Part shown: piece after piece, positions 43,401 through 56,925 of the stretch
Layout: every line of letters starts with the position of its first letter
Numbering within the stretch: the stretch's first letter is position 1
Origin: Solicoccozyma terricola
Taxonomy: Eukaryota; Basidiomycota; Tremellomycetes; Filobasidiales; Piskurozymaceae
DNA: 64,000 bases
Direction: 5' to 3'
Assembly: GCA_001600875.1 (NCBI GenBank)
Contig: BCLD01000025.1
Location: 102,044-166,043 of the forward strand
Program-made: the position numbers and the translations under genes
Notes under the pieces: generated by a model
What the model saw: only the letters and a program-made list of their open reading frames with translations
Databases searched by the model: none
Told to the model about the DNA's origin: nothing

Positions 43401-43620
43401 CTCCTTTTTTGATTGCATCTGCCACTCGCTCCACAACCAATCGTTCATCCGTAGCCTCACCATCAACGCTCTATCCACCACCCTATCCCACACGACCCTC
43501 AGTATCAGACCCTTCCACACTATTCATCTGCTCCAGTTCACCTCGGATGGATACCACATGACCAATACCGAATTTCCACTGTATTACAATCATGACAAAG
43601 CTAAGACACCGACCGACTTT

Positions 43621-46600
43621 TTACAGACCTCTCCACTGCCCACCCTTCGTCAACTCGAATTCACACTGCAATTCGATCTTCTCACTGCTACTTCCAATCA
43701 GCAATTTGAATAACCCCGATTCTATTTTCCAAGTGTCTCCCCGATCATCCCAGAAGCAGAATGCACTTCTATCCAGAGTGATAGCCACGTTCGCAATCTC
43801 GCCAGGTTGAATGTTGACCTTGTTGAACCCTTTTAGTTCAGCCGCCGGTCGAGTCAAGGATGACTTGACGTCGGTGATGTAAAGCTGGGAGATCTCCGAA
43901 CCTGCAATTTCACCTTTGTTTTTGATCTGAAACTCGATCTTCACCTTTTCCTCGGGGAGAACACAGGACGCCTTTGACGGGCACTTCAGGTTCGAATATT
44001 CGAAGGAAGTATATGAAAGACCATGCCTGTGTGCGAAAAATTCAATATGTCAGCTGGATTGACAACTGAGACCTGTACCATAGTACTGACCCGAATGCGA
44101 ACAAAGGGGCTATTTTTCTAGCTTGATACCATCGATACCCTACGAAAAGACCTTCCGAATATCGCACGTTCCCATTCTCAGATCCGAATGACAAGTATGC
44201 AGGGATATCTTCTTCCCGCTGTGGGAACGTCAGCGGCAGCTTCCCGCTGGGATTGACATTCCCGAAAATGACGTCTGCGATGGCGTTACCCTGTTTGCAT
44301 GTTTCAAAGATCAGGGTCGGATTCGAAATGAATCTAATACAGCGGACGTCGGGTTGCGGATGCGACGCAACTGAAAGCACTTTCACTTACCATCTCACAT
44401 CCTGCAAACCAAGTCTGCAAGATAGATCCAACATCATCCACCCAGGGCATCTTTACAGCCGACCCACTTTGGTTCACGACGATGACTTTCTTGTTTGCCA
44501 TGGCAACCGTCCTGACCAGATCATCAGTTCGACCTGGAAGATCCAAGTTCTCTCTGTCATTGCCTTCTGTCTCCCAACTATGCGAGAGAGTGAGAGTTAG
44601 CTTTGGACTGGAATCGGTTCTGTCAACAAAACTTACTCCATGTTTGTCCCAACGACGACAATGACAGCGTCTGCTTCGCTAGCTATCTTCACAGCATCTA
44701 AAATAGCTTGATCGGCATCGATCTTCATGATACCACCCAGCCTGAATGCTGCCAACTACGAATGACAAGCATAACCCTCGGAGTTAGAATTTGTCGACAA
44801 GAACGCCAGGTTAACATACCATTAGTCCAGGGACGGCTACCGAGGCCATCGAGACAGGCATGTTGCAGTCAAATTCCGCTCGGACTTGATATACCTCGCC
44901 AGCTTTTACGCGGATCTCTCCCACTTCTTCCTGTGAACCTCTACCGTAGAATGTTCCGCCGGGATACTGATTGTCAGTCAGATCGATTACCTGATTCGGG
45001 CAATAGAGATCAACATATTTCGAAGGGACTTATGCTCGATCAGAGCGAAGAAGGCAGATATTTGCACTCACCATCTCATCATCCACATAAACTTTCGCTT
45101 GCCCAACAGCGCAGATTCCAAATTGGAAGATTCCATCGCTTTCCGGGGTAAGGTAACCTACAGCTTGAAGAGAAAAGTTTCTGATGCAGGCAGGTCAATA
45201 CTTTGGTGAAGATTGTGAAATGTCTGAACCTACGTTGAAAGTCCTTCAGGAAGATTGTCATTGAGTCTCACTTTGGTTTCTGTAAGATGCATTGTCTCAA
45301 GTGGAGTCCTTCCAACCTGATCGGAGTCGTTGTTGTAAAAAGTGGCGATATATCCCAGCTTCGCATCCTTTTCTGGGCCAACCCTCAAGTCATAGTCTAG
45401 TTGTGGTAAGAGCTTGTGAGCTTTCTCCGGACAATTTCCGCGACGTCAGTCCGCAGAGCGTTTGATCAGGTGAAACATTGGTCAGGACCCACAGTGACAT
45501 CCGACCTCATACATCAATTCTACAGATCTAGGAAGAGCAGCTTGAATCGCTTCGAACGGGGTGACGACATACTGAGAGGTTTGCAAATTCAAAACTTGTC
45601 AAATATCGTTCAAGCTAGTTTAGCGGCGAAATCTATAGCTCACCTGAGGATTAAGCGCAGCACTTCCACCACCGGAAATAACTCGAGCCTTAACATTAGG
45701 TCCGATCACAGCTAATTTCTTTATAGAGGACGGATCTTTGCGAGACGGAAAGAAGGCGACTCAGCAAGAATACCCCCGGGAAAAGCAAAAGTAGGCGTTC
45801 GCGCACTCAATGGAAGTATCTGATCCTCATTTTTCAACATGACAACAGCCTCTGTCGCAAATGCTCGGTTCTTGAGCTTATCCGACTCGTCCTTCCTGAC
45901 TCCCTCCCGACCAAGCTCTATTGCCTCTGGATGGGCGGCAGCGCATCGTTGAGCCATTTGGACGATGGCTCGGACTCGTGCGTCTAAGGTCTCTGGGAGG
46001 ATCGTCTGGGCGTTAAGCGACTTTTGAATCAGCTGACCTCGGAATGCAGTTGGTCCGGGCCTGGAGAATAATTCGAGGGCTTAGCAGCAAGGACGATTGA
46101 CTAAAAGATATCGAACGCTTACATCTCCAAGTCTAGACCCGCATTCATGGCAGGGGCTGTGCTATATGTCCCGAACCTGATGGTGGAGGATACAAATGTG
46201 AGAACATGTATCCACTCATCGCCGTCGCCAAATAAAACCGCGTGAAGAACCTCACCAATCACTCATGATCAATCCATCAAAGCCCCATTCTTCCCGCAAT
46301 ATCCCTTGTAGAAGTCTATGATTATCTGAACAATGTATTTTGTCAATCTTTCCGTAGCTAGTCATGAAAGCCCATGGTCTAGATAGCTGTTGTGCGATTT
46401 GAAATGGTCGAAGGTAAATTTCTTAGGTGTTCATTTACATGATCAGTCGTAGGATTGGTCTTGCGAGAAGAAGTCGCCAGTCGGCACTCACCTCTCAAAG
46501 ATCGTTCATCCACTTCGCTGTTTACCGCATTCCGCTGATGTTCCTGATCATTGGCGACTAATATCCAAAAGTGCCTCCATCAGCTTATGGCCTATCCTCC

Positions 46601-47294
46601 CAGTCCCACACTACTCTACACGCATGACTAACCTAAATGTTTGATCGTAGCGCCTACTCCGGCGTCTTGTAGACCATTGACATAAGCAGCTGCCAAGTGA
46701 CCGGATAGAACAGGATCTTCCGAAAAGGATTCAAAGGACCTGCCACCTAAAGGTGATCTGTTCCTTATATCAGTGCTCCGTGGCAAACACCCTATCCAAG
46801 ATGAGAACACTCACCGTTGGATATTGACTGTCGGTGCTAACAAGATTGAACTACCTTTTGCGAGAGTTTCTGCCGCTAAAAGCTCTCCGACTTGCCTCAG
46901 AGTCTCGACATTCCACGTGCTCGCTAAAGCAGTAGCACAAGGGATACATTGAGCTGGAGTGGACCGAAATTCGGTTCTGTGGTCGGAAATGGCTGACGTT
47001 TGAATCCTGCGCCGGACGTGTCCTGATGCCGACAGATGAATAAACTCACTGGCCCCGTACTCCATTCGGTCCATCTGACATCTTGACTGAAGGCATGCCA
47101 ACTGAAGGAACTGCTGCAGTCTGCCACCAGTCTTTCCCTGTCGGTCGGAGGGGGTCAGCACTTGGGTAAACTTTTCGTTGAAGGTATTTGCTCGTACCAG
47201 CTAGGAGAGAAATTTTCTCCAATTGCGTCAACTTGGCCACGATTGTGTCTGTGTCCGATGAGACGAATTTTTGGTATTGGTCCTTGGGATACAT
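43621..47294 (-). CDS. GH3 beta-glucosidase with PA14 and Fn3-like domains
   Basis: A multi-exon gene starting at ATG 47294 ([14 protein letters not shown]). Domains in order: GH3 N-terminal barrel with [12 protein letters not shown] (about 47070), [16 protein letters not shown] (about 46760), ATIKHLG and the nucleophile in [11 protein letters not shown] (about 46290-46256); the C-terminal alpha/beta sandwich with NEDQILPLS (about 45820); a PA14-like insert with [24 protein letters not shown] (about 45140-45070); a segment [24 protein letters not shown] (about 44300-44210); and a Fn3-like end with [21 protein letters not shown] (about 43890-43820). No signal peptide is evident, so it may be intracellular and hydrolyse imported cellobiose or glycosides. 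It is divergent from an MFS sugar porter 561 bp away, which fits joint induction. Confidence 0.88.
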
Positions 47295-47855
47295 GGTAGT
47301 TGAGGTTGCACCTTGGATGAAAGTCTTGATCAATGATTTTCCAATAGCTCTGGTCAACTCCAATATGTATGTTGATCAGTACAAAAGATGAGGCATCCAG
47401 AGTGACCGCTCGCGGGGCAAAGGGGATATGCTAATCCTTCGGTTGGCTGCAGTCCTATGGGGCAAGATAACTCCATCTACCCGCTTTCTCAACTCCGAAT
47501 TTGAAACCCCGGTGGCAAACACGGGAGGGGGCTCGTCAACGCCGCTCTGGGAGCTCCGGTCGCAGAACCGCTTTCACAAGTCCGTTTTTCTAACACCGGA
47601 ATGGGAACCTGCCAGGGAGCTGTGAATATGCCTGTCTGGCGTTGAGATTCGAGAGCAGAAAAATCGGATGATGTTTATACCGATTCTGTGGCGACATCCT
47701 CCAACCAAGACCTCCTTGGGTCTCCGAAGCTTCATCTGTAGTCGTGACGAGTCCGCTCAGATCAACTACATAAACAGCGGAGCTCTCTGTTGAAATCAAT
47801 TCCCGTCTAGCCATCAAACCAACCAAAGTTCAGAAACCAACCTTTTTCACTCGAT
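47295..47855. promoter_or_regulatory. Shared divergent promoter, GH3 and MFS porter
   Basis: A 561-bp gap between the two start codons. It contains c/g-rich patches (cgctcgcggggcaaagg near 47407; aaccccggtggcaaac near 47503; ggtcgcagaaccgc near 47559), some of which resemble CGG-type half-sites for Zn-cluster regulators, but no defined operator can be named. Confidence 0.4.
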
Positions 47856-50053
47856 CATGTCAGCTGAAGTTCTAGTTCATAAGCTTTGGACAAGTGAGTA
47901 AAGAACGTCAGTCGCTTGAACGGATTTCACTAATATGTAATGTTTTAAGACAACACGAATTCCAGCTGGTGGAGAGATGCAGGGCTCAGAAGATCCATGT
48001 TGCATATCCTCATTCTTTATTGCTGCGTAAGCCCTGTTGCATTTCCCGATGACGATTCCCGAAACATAACAGTTACATTCGTAACCGACAGGTCTTTACT
48101 TTTGGATACGATGGATCCCTCTTGAACGGTTTGCAGATTCTCCCAAAATGGCAAGAATACTTCAATCACCCTAAAGGGCAACACCTAGGTTTGATTAGTG
48201 CTTCGTTCTACTTTCGTAAGTAGCTTCCTACTCTCTTTCTGTCTCTGATGATAATTGATGGGCAATGTTTACAGCCAAAATAATCACTGGATTCATTTCC
48301 AGTTATTTGGGAGACCGATATGGTCGTCGGGTACCTCTCTTGGTTGGATCTATACTCTCGGTAAGTCTTATCTGCGATAGGCTCAACAGCCTAGTACACT
48401 AACCCTCTGAAACAGATCATCGGAGCTTTAGTCAATGGATTAGCGAAAAACACTGGAATGTTTATCGCAGGACGTGTGTTACTGGGAGGTGGTTTGACCA
48501 TGCAAGGTACTATGGCACCGCCTTTGATCGCAGAACTATGTCATCCGGTAAGATTTTTTTGCATGCAAAACGGCGATACAAAAACTGAACCCCAATCTCC
48601 CCCCCTCGTTCGCTCTGCTTACAGAGACTTCGTCCCGTTGCTGCTGGAATGTATCTTTGCATGTACAACGTGGGAGGCACAACAGCGGCTTGGCTGTGTT
48701 ACGGAATGCTTTCTTTCGATTCCGAATGGTCGTGGAGAATCGCATGCTTGGTACAAATGACAGGAACTGTCATAGTCGGTCTATATGTTTGCCTAGGCCT
48801 AATGCCAGAATCACCTCGCTGGTTGGTCAATAACGGCAGAGAAGAGCAAGCCATGCGATCTTTGGCAAAGATGCATGCCAACGGGGATGAAAATGATGAA
48901 CTCGTGATGAACGAAGTAGCACAGATCAAAGATGGCTTGGCACTGGATAATGAATCGAAATTGACTGGGTACCGGTGAGTGGACTTCGGATGGTGAGAAT
49001 CCAGTCCAGAACTTGGCTTATGTTTCCTCTATTGACAGTGCCTTCTTAAAAACGCCTGGAAACCGAAAGAGATTGGGTGTCGCTTTATTATTGGGTACTG
49101 GTACGCAAGTAGGTCCTCCCAAGACACTCATGATCGATGCAAAAACCCTACTGACGATGTTTAAACAGTTGATTGGAAACGGATTAGTCGGGTACTACTT
49201 GGCACCGATTTTGAATCTCATTGGTGTCACGAAACCACTTCAGCAAGCGGGAATAAACGCTGGGATGTCAATGTGGACACTCTGTGTCTCCTTGACGGCA
49301 GCTCAATTCGTCGAACGATGGGGAAGAAGACCGTTATGGCTGTTGGGAAATTGTGGTATCTTGGTGGCTTTTGTTTGTGTTACAGGATTATCGGTAAGTT
49401 CGCAGTCGTTGCTGCCGGTGGATTACCTCCTAAGCAAAAAAAGAACAAACTCTTTGCGAAATCACAGGGAAGTTTTGCTCATTCACACAGCCCGAGTGTT
49501 GGAACGGCTGTCATCCCATTCTTGTTTCTCTTCTCTGGTTTCTACGCCATGTCATGGACTGTTCTTCCTAATCTATGTAAGTCGAGGAGGTACACAAGGA
49601 AATTCAATAAGGGCTGATTTTAACTCACATGCAGATCTGCCTGAGATTCTTCCCTTTGTTCTACGTAGCAAGGGAATGGCAATCTTTGTCTCCACTCAGG
49701 CCGTTTCATTGGCCTTTGTTAGTACCACTCACGGTCTGATGATGATGACTCGAAACAGAGTGATTGACGCTTTTTCGCCCTCTGCCCTATCCCAGAATCA
49801 ATACGTCAACCCAATCGCTCTCGCAGCGATTGCGTGGAAATACTATATCGTCTATCTTGTCGTTCAAGCATTTTTCATCACTTGCGCCTACTTTTTCTTC
49901 GTCGAAACTAAAGGTCTGACGATCGAAGAGGTCTCACGCTTGTTTGATGGACCTCAAGCAGTTGATGCTGAGAACGAGGCGGGAGATTCCAAGGGAGAAA
50001 TTTCACTCGTTGAAATTGTCGAGGAGGGGCAACCCTACGATGGGAAGGCTTGA
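47856..50053 (+). CDS. MFS sugar porter (hexose/cellobiose type)
   Basis: At least seven exons. The chain starts MSAEVLVHKLW, then WWRDAGLRRSMLHI, FTFGYDGSLLNGLQ (helix 1), GDRYGRRVPLLVG (loop 2-3 signature), GRVLLGGGLTMQGTMAPPLIAEL, LMPESPRWLV (loop 6-7), helix 7 with QLIGNGLVGYYLAPILNLIGV, VERWGRRPLWLLG, and the C-terminal FVETKGLTIEEVSRLFDG. Clear introns lie at about 48361-48416, 48548-48624 and 48976-49038. It has the intact features of a proton-linked sugar porter. Being divergent from the GH3 beta-glucosidase, it probably brings in that enzyme's substrate. It is a paralogue of the split porter at 37-41 kb. Confidence 0.88.
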
Positions 50054-50787
50054 ACAAAAAGGATGGCATCAGAATTAACAGGGAGGTTATGAGGATGTAA
50101 ATTGACAGTAGGTAGTATTGACAGTAGTATATGTATGTCCGGTGATCGAAACCATAAATCGTTTCAGACGCCTAAGCCTTTCGTGTCTGGAGTCCCCAGT
50201 CTGCCTCGGGTTTGGTCTGTTTTGGCTTGGCCAATCTACAACAGGATGAGGGGCTTGAAGGAGGTCCCTCATGTTTTCAGGTACCCAGCGCCACCGTGCT
50301 GGATCACCGAATAGGTGGTCCGACGTGTAATCCTCACTCAGAGCGACTGTCCAGAACGCTGAGGGCATGGTAAGAGTTACCTGTCTATTGTCCTACAGTG
50401 TGGTACATTCCCTCATGTTTTTTCTCTACAAAGACCGGCCAGGTTTGGCTGCTCTTTTCCTTGGTGTTTCTTCCATAATCGCTTGTGTCTCTCCTTTCAC
50501 ATGCTCTGCCGAGGGACGACGAGATTAGATGCAGATGGTGGTACCGCAACCTGTCCTCTGTCGTTGGAGCACCTTCCCAATTGCCCCACTTCATCGCGAT
50601 ATACCAACGACGCTGGATGCGATTATGTGGTGATACCATCGGAAGCGGCGTAGGTGGTATCGTAATGGACCCAGAGCAAGGACCAAGTGATGGAGTCAAG
50701 CGTAAAACCGCGTCAGTAACGGTTCGCGCTATATTCGCGGGCTTCACAGCTCACAGCAACTTCCTTCCATCAACACAGTTGTATTAG
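50054..50787. other. Intergenic, no gene seen
   Basis: Frames on both strands overlap and mirror each other; no motif recognised. Confidence 0.4.
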
Positions 50788-53249
50788 ATGTCGGGAAAAC
50801 AAGGTGTGCAATATGCCACCAGTTCTGCATTCAGTCTCCTACTCGAGTCGCTCACTTGACCCTCAATCGTTCTCTTCCACCAGCTCCGTTGTCTGTTGGT
50901 TTCCGCTGGAAATGACCCTCTAGATCCGTGTTTGCGCTGTACTCGCTTAAGAATCGCCTGTGTTTATGTTCCTAAAAGGAAACGTAGAACCCATAGAAGG
51001 CCATGGGACAGGTGAGTCTGCGAACTAACCACAATAATAAGTGACATGAATGACCCATCTTCCCTTCGCTGACCCTCCTCAGGCTCGGGAGGAGTTTCTC
51101 CCCCAATCTTGGCGGAGCGTCGAATCGAAATCAAGATCAACTAGCCTCAATTTCGAATGAGCAGTTACCTTCCATTGGTAATGTAGGAACACCAGGTCAG
51201 GACTCGAACACCACCAACTTTGTTTGGCATGGGTCTGGATCTCCTGCAGCGTTTCGGGCCAGGCCGGACACGCCTCAAAACCAAACCTTTCCGCCGACAT
51301 CTTCTCGTTTAGCAGTCCATCAACCTCACCGGTCATGGGATCAAGCTGATGATTCTTCCCAGCCGATGACTACCGAAGTAGCTCCCACCGATCTGGCTAC
51401 GGTGTTGGAGAAGTTGCGGGATGGGTTCAAGTCGAGCCAGGCGATGAAAGGAAAGGGCAAGGACATCGATCCGACGCGAAATGCACCTATCGTCTCGTTG
51501 GCCACGGATCCTGTAGCGTTAGGGATACTGCAGGATACAGAAGTGGATCATCTATATGACTGGTAAGATCTGCCTTATTATATTCTTCCTGAGAATCACA
51601 ATAATGACTACAAGTGGAATCTCTTCAGCTTCTTTTCCGAACACAACACCTATATCGCCATCCTAGACCCTAGTTTACACACCCAAGAATTCTGCAGGCA
51701 AACCTCTCCGATTCTACACCTCGCTATTCTCGCTGTCGCCGCCAAAACTCACATGCTAACTCGTCATCAAGCTCTACTCGATCTGACCAACACGCTTCTC
51801 GGGCAGGCTTTTGCTACCGCTGTGGTGAATATCGGGTTGTGTCAGGCTTTGAGTATTTTGGCGACATGGAAAGATCCAGATGATAAAAGTGCCTTTATTC
51901 GCACTGGGTATGCAATTCGGTAAGTGAGATGGCTTGATCATGTTTGAGACTTGGTTGAACATTGATCGGATGATGTCGTTTTCTTCACCAGAGTTGCAAA
52001 TGAGCTGGGCCTGAGCCAATGTCCTGTAAGACCATTACCGACAGACATCCATGAGGCACGCATGAAACTAGTCAGTCTTCTTGCAACGGTCACTGCAAAA
52101 ACTCTTCGTCATATTTCATTCGACTTTGACAGAATGAAGAGAGGACTTGGATTCAACTGCACAGTTTTGACCGCACGTGAGGGATTTCCATGGTGGTTGG
52201 TTCGCCTATCAACAAACTGACGATAAAGTGTTGCCTTTCCGACCAGGATGTATCACATTTATAACAGACCCAGAATGTGCTCGTCTCAGGATCTGTGGGG
52301 CGTTGACAAATGGGTCTCCGACCATCCTCATCTACCGTGCTATTCAGATCCAATGCTTGCTGCGTCTCAGATCGTCGGCGGTCTTCAACACTTGATGAGA
52401 AGTTACAAGCACAACCAAAACAATTCCAATGCGGAACTAATCCTTCATCATGCCAAATCCAAATTTGGGAAGTGGGAGAGACTATGGTTCGGACTGAGCC
52501 GTGAGTGATGAGGCGAGATAATTGGTACAACTAGTAAAAACTGATCCGCAAAATAACATCAATACAGCGCCGGCTCAACTCCATCCTCGATCCTCAACGA
52601 TAGTTGCCTTCTACCGCCTAAATCTACGCTTTCGAATTGCCGAATTTGAGATGAAAACGACGTCTTCTCGTCTCGTACGAGAGTCCGAAGGCGAGACGTC
52701 AAAATTCATTGAATTGATCGAATTAGCCATGGCTGCGTTTCGACATATCATCAATGAATTGGTGCCAGCACGGATCATCCAGTTCGCTCCAGACGTGATT
52801 GCCATTCCTGCTGCGGGGATAGCGATATATTTGTTCAACGTGAGTTCGTTCTGTCAGCGGGCGGTGTGGCATGTGCCTGCTCAATGGAACGGTGTTTGAA
52901 ATATGATCAGAACAAGTTCCGCATGGATCCGGGGACGCGGTCTGAAGCAAGTGAAATGTTCGTCGCTTTGATTGATGCTTTAAAAACAGCATCAACCGGG
53001 GATGATGCGGCCTATCATCAAGCAAAGTTCTTTTCAAACCTGGTTATGCTCGAAGATTGGATACGATCCCGGAACCCAACGAGGATGCCCTCGCCATTCG
53101 CTGGTGGCACAACCGAGGTCGATAGAATGCAGATCAATGCGATCAATGCTGATCTCAGGCCCACTGGTGATCATGATTTTTCGGAATATCTGGAATTGGA
53201 TAGGCTGGTATGTAGATGGTGCTGATTGGATGGCGTAGGTCAAATATTG
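50788..53249 (+). CDS. Zn2Cys6-type fungal transcription regulator
   Basis: The cluster's second half is clear: DPCLRCTRLRIAC (C-x2-C-x6-C, about 50920-50960) followed by the basic linker KRKRRTHRRPWDR. The first half is spread over an exon boundary and the start codon is uncertain; a CAIC dipeptide pair occurs at about 50813. Downstream exons read a low-complexity linker rich in Asn/Pro/Ser, then LATVLEKLRDGFK, HLYDW, FFSEHNTYIAILDPSLHTQEF, ILHLAILAVAAK, ATWKDPDDKSAF, TGYAIRVANELGL, the layout of the fungal-specific regulatory domain; later exons run to about 53249. It lies beside the porter and GH3 genes and could control them. Several introns of 50-90 bp are implied. Confidence 0.7.
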
Positions 53250-54750
53250 ACCGAAGAAATCTTGACCTTTGGCTGTCAGGCGAACCAAATCATTAGCGGC
53301 CATTACATGCTAGATGGAACTCTGAGTGAGGTAAACGATTGGTGAGCTTCTAACTGATGACGTGCCCAGGAAGGAGAAACAGAATTTACCACTACTTGGT
53401 CGTCTTAGGCTCTCCGTTGATATCCAACGGTACTTCACTGGCAACGCGATGTTCAATAACTAGACGAGACAGAGTATTCTTGGCAGTTGTGGTAATGATA
53501 GTCCAAAGAGGATCGTATTTGTAATCCTCGTGACTGTGTACTATCACAACGGACAGCTACCCGCTTTGGGTTCCATGCAGCGACTCTATCTTCACAAGAA
53601 GCAACGGGCCTAGGATCGCTGATTCAAAAGAGTTGAAAATCACGGGGTCCAGTTGGAAGTTGGGTTTCATCCACCTGGTACCCAGTTGAAACCAGTCCAG
53701 CCCAATGCAGACGCCTGGTCTGTTGAAAGGAATGGACTGGGATCTCAGCCTCAGCAACTATAGTGATGTTATTTGAGAGAGTAGTTACAAGAAAGCCAAC
53801 CTGGGATCTCTGCCTAAGCGAGCTAGAGATTGTCACTGTATTGAAAAAGCACCCATATCCAATACTTTCACCTGCCTACAACTATTGTCGAACAACAGAC
53901 GGCTCTGGTGGTTGCTGGCGGCCTCAAGGGGAAGTCCAAACACGGGAAGCAGTGCCTATATGATGAGAACGCTGATGTGACCTCGATGATGAGGTAATGC
54001 AACTAAAGACTGCCGCAACCCTTAGAATGTCAACTTCCGTGAGACTGTCCACTTTGCCCGGGCCTCTCAAAACCCATGGCTTCTCTTCAAATGCGCTTGT
54101 TGGCCAACATTGCGTCACGGACTCGGATAGCTGGAGGGGACGGGGAGAGGATGTCTGGTGCCTGCCAGGCAGTTGTTGCGATTCTACGCTAGCATGACTT
54201 GATCACTGGACTGGACTGGACGGGTATGAAGTTTGAACCACTAACTACTTCGTCGGAGTAATGTACGCAGTATCCTTCAACGCTTGAAGTAACAGTACAA
54301 AGAGACCATCTCAGTAGAGCTCCCATATGTAGATTTTGTTAACGGTAGAGAAACTGGATCTCTCGGCTCATTAACTAATATGGTGACCAACATAGGTACA
54401 AGCCGCACTGACTGGGATTCTCACATCAGTATGGGTCGAGGGAGAACGGACTGGTATTCGCAGATGATCTCTCGATCGTAAGGTATGTCAAGCGCATCAT
54501 ACAGCATTTGACTCGACACATTCGTCGACAGTCACATGCTTGACATGACCGGCCTGTGTATCAACGACGCATTTTATATCGGTAAAGCTTGCTCCGAACG
54601 TAGGACGAGATTTCGCAGATATACAAAAAACACATCAATATGGCTTAGGAACGAGATAGTACGTCTATCATCATCTTCCGAAACGTCAACCCCTATATTG
54701 CGCTTTGGAAAGCCATTCCTAACTCCAGCCAGATCGATGGCCTTGCCATT
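53250..54750. other. Long intergenic stretch, no gene recognised
   Basis: Only frames of about 65-72 codons occur. The segments 53640-53720 and 53758-53820 contain related words (ggtttcatcc/ctgggatct), perhaps an old short repeat. Nothing else noted. Confidence 0.35.
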
Positions 54751-56925
54751 TTAGAGGATAGGAACGGTAAATTCTTCGTGTGAAAGAACTTCCTTCTCCT
54801 GCTTGTCCAAGGCGGGGGATTCTTGACGTTGCATAGAGGGAGGCAGAACAACAGCCGAGTGATCTCCGAAGAGAGTGCCCTGGGAAATGATGAAAAGATG
54901 ATCAGCACACCGAGATGGTAAAAATCGTCTGGCAGACTTACAATCTCTTCGAGGGTAAGACCCTTGGTCTCAGGGAACATGCTGGCCAGCGATCCGTACT
55001 TCACGTTAGCAAGGCCCCTATCCTCGTCCCGGGCTAGGTTGACGTGCGACTCACAAATACGCAATGACACTATTTCCAACGTTGGTGGCGATGAAGATGA
55101 AGAAGAACTAAAACATGGGTGCGCGTTTGGGCATCAGCAACCGGCGTTTCTTGTGTAGAGGGCCACTGCTGCTCACTTTGTAGCCGAGCGTGTTCAAGCC
55201 GATTGGTGTGATCTGACTGATCAATACGTTCATAGCCCCTGTACAGGATGTCGCCATTAAGTAACGACCAGACGACCACAAGACCAAGGACGTCACTCAC
55301 AGTTCGAGCAAGTTGCGAGCGAAGTGCCCATTGAACGAAGAGGCATGGCAAATACCTCCGATTGGTATATCCATGAAATTGGGCCGTAGGACACTCCAAA
55401 CACGGTGCTGTACAGAACGATGGAAACAATACCTGCCGTTCGGAAGAACTTGCATTAGCTCTGTAGGCCGACAGACAATTTATGAGTAGGCAATCACCCG
55501 CAATACCAGCCGACGAGTTGGAATACCCCGGCTTGGTAAACAAGCTGCTGATTCCGGCTTGCCACGCCAGGCAGATTGCCATTCCGATACCACCATAGAT
55601 GAGCGGCTTGCGCCTTCCAATTTGATCAGCCATGCATGTAACGAAGAAAATGTTGACGATGAGACCCCAGATCCCAGTGACAGCACCGATGAGCAGGATA
55701 GTGTTGCCCGAGAAACCGAGGTTGGCGTAGATTTCAGGGCCAAAATAGCCGGCTACATTGATACCTGTCCATTGGCAACAAATTTGGAGGACGACTGCGG
55801 CAAGAGTCCGATGCAATGAAGGCCGTGTGCGGAACAGATCCAAGAAATTGTTAGACACATTCTCTCGCTCCCAGTTGATTTGGGCGGAAATTTCGTCCAT
55901 TTCAATTCGCACCGCTGCCGCATTGGTAGCAGAGCCGTGCACGCGTTTCAGAGCATCGAATGCCTCTTCTTCACGACCTTGTTGAGCGAGCCAACGAGGA
56001 GAGTCCGGGAGGAAGAACATGCCGCTAAGTTCGCGGATGAATCAGTATGGGACTACTTCTTGACAATTTATCCATTGAGTAGTAACTGGGCAACTCACCC
56101 ACAGAGAATCGCGGCAGGGAAAATCTGTATCATCAAGGGAACCCTCCACTGCCAATTGCTCTCGAGGTACTGGCAACCATAACCGACCCCTGTGCGTTTC
56201 GATGTTGAGTTGTCAACCTCTCTAGCTTCCGGCAGACCTCCACCTGCATCGAATCCACTCACAGCTGGAGATGAAGAATCCGAAAGAAATCATGAACTGT
56301 GTCAGGCCGGACAGCTGACCTCTGAACTTTGGTGGACTAAGCTCGCTTTGGTACAACGGCACAATCATGGAGAGGAAGCCAATGGCCAGTCCCGCCACGA
56401 AACGACCTGCCATTAGCATGGCGACGTTCACCGCCGCAGTTTGAATAGTACAACCTTTGAAGCAGGCCACAAAGCATTGTCAGAGTTGTGCCTTCGACAT
56501 GGCAAGTGACTTGCCATCCAACTCACCAACTGTCGCGATGGCACTGCCGATCTGGATAGTACGACGCCGTCCCCATTTGTTTGAAGTGTATCCTGCCATG
56601 GCGGCCCCAAAGAAACAACCCGCAGCCAGAAGGGAGACAATCGCACCGGTCTCCGCGTCATTTGGATGGTCGAAATAAGTGTGAAAGTACGTAAAATTGG
56701 GTGAAATGACACTTCCGATGATGCCAGAGTCATCTGCGAAAGATGCAAGTCGAAAGACAGGCTCAGCCTGCTGCTCCTCGTTGATCAAAATATTGTCCAC
56801 CATAACTCACATCCGAAGAGAAAAGCTCCAATACCGGCGAATGAAGCAACGGAGTAATTGAACACGGTGAGCTTTTGCTTCTTGACCTTGTCGTGGTCGA
56901 CTGAAGAAACAATGTGATCAGACAT
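54751..56925 (-). CDS. MFS sugar porter, intact
   Basis: Multi-exon gene starting at ATG 56925 (MSDHIVSSVDHDKVKKQK), stop at 54751 after EEFTVPIL. Signatures in order: YDSGIIGSVISP (helix 1 loop), SNKWGRRRTIQIG (loop 2-3), MAGRFVAGLAIGFLSMIVPLYQSE, FFLPDSPRWLAQQGREEEA (loop 6-7), LQICCQWTGINVAGYFGP (helix 7), ADQIGRRKPLIYGG, and a late PETKGLTLEE. All hallmarks of the sugar-porter family are present. The C-terminal exons around 55440-55070 are short and the junctions less certain. Its start faces that of a GH1 beta-glucosidase 717 bp away, repeating the enzyme/porter pairing of the GH3 locus. Confidence 0.88.
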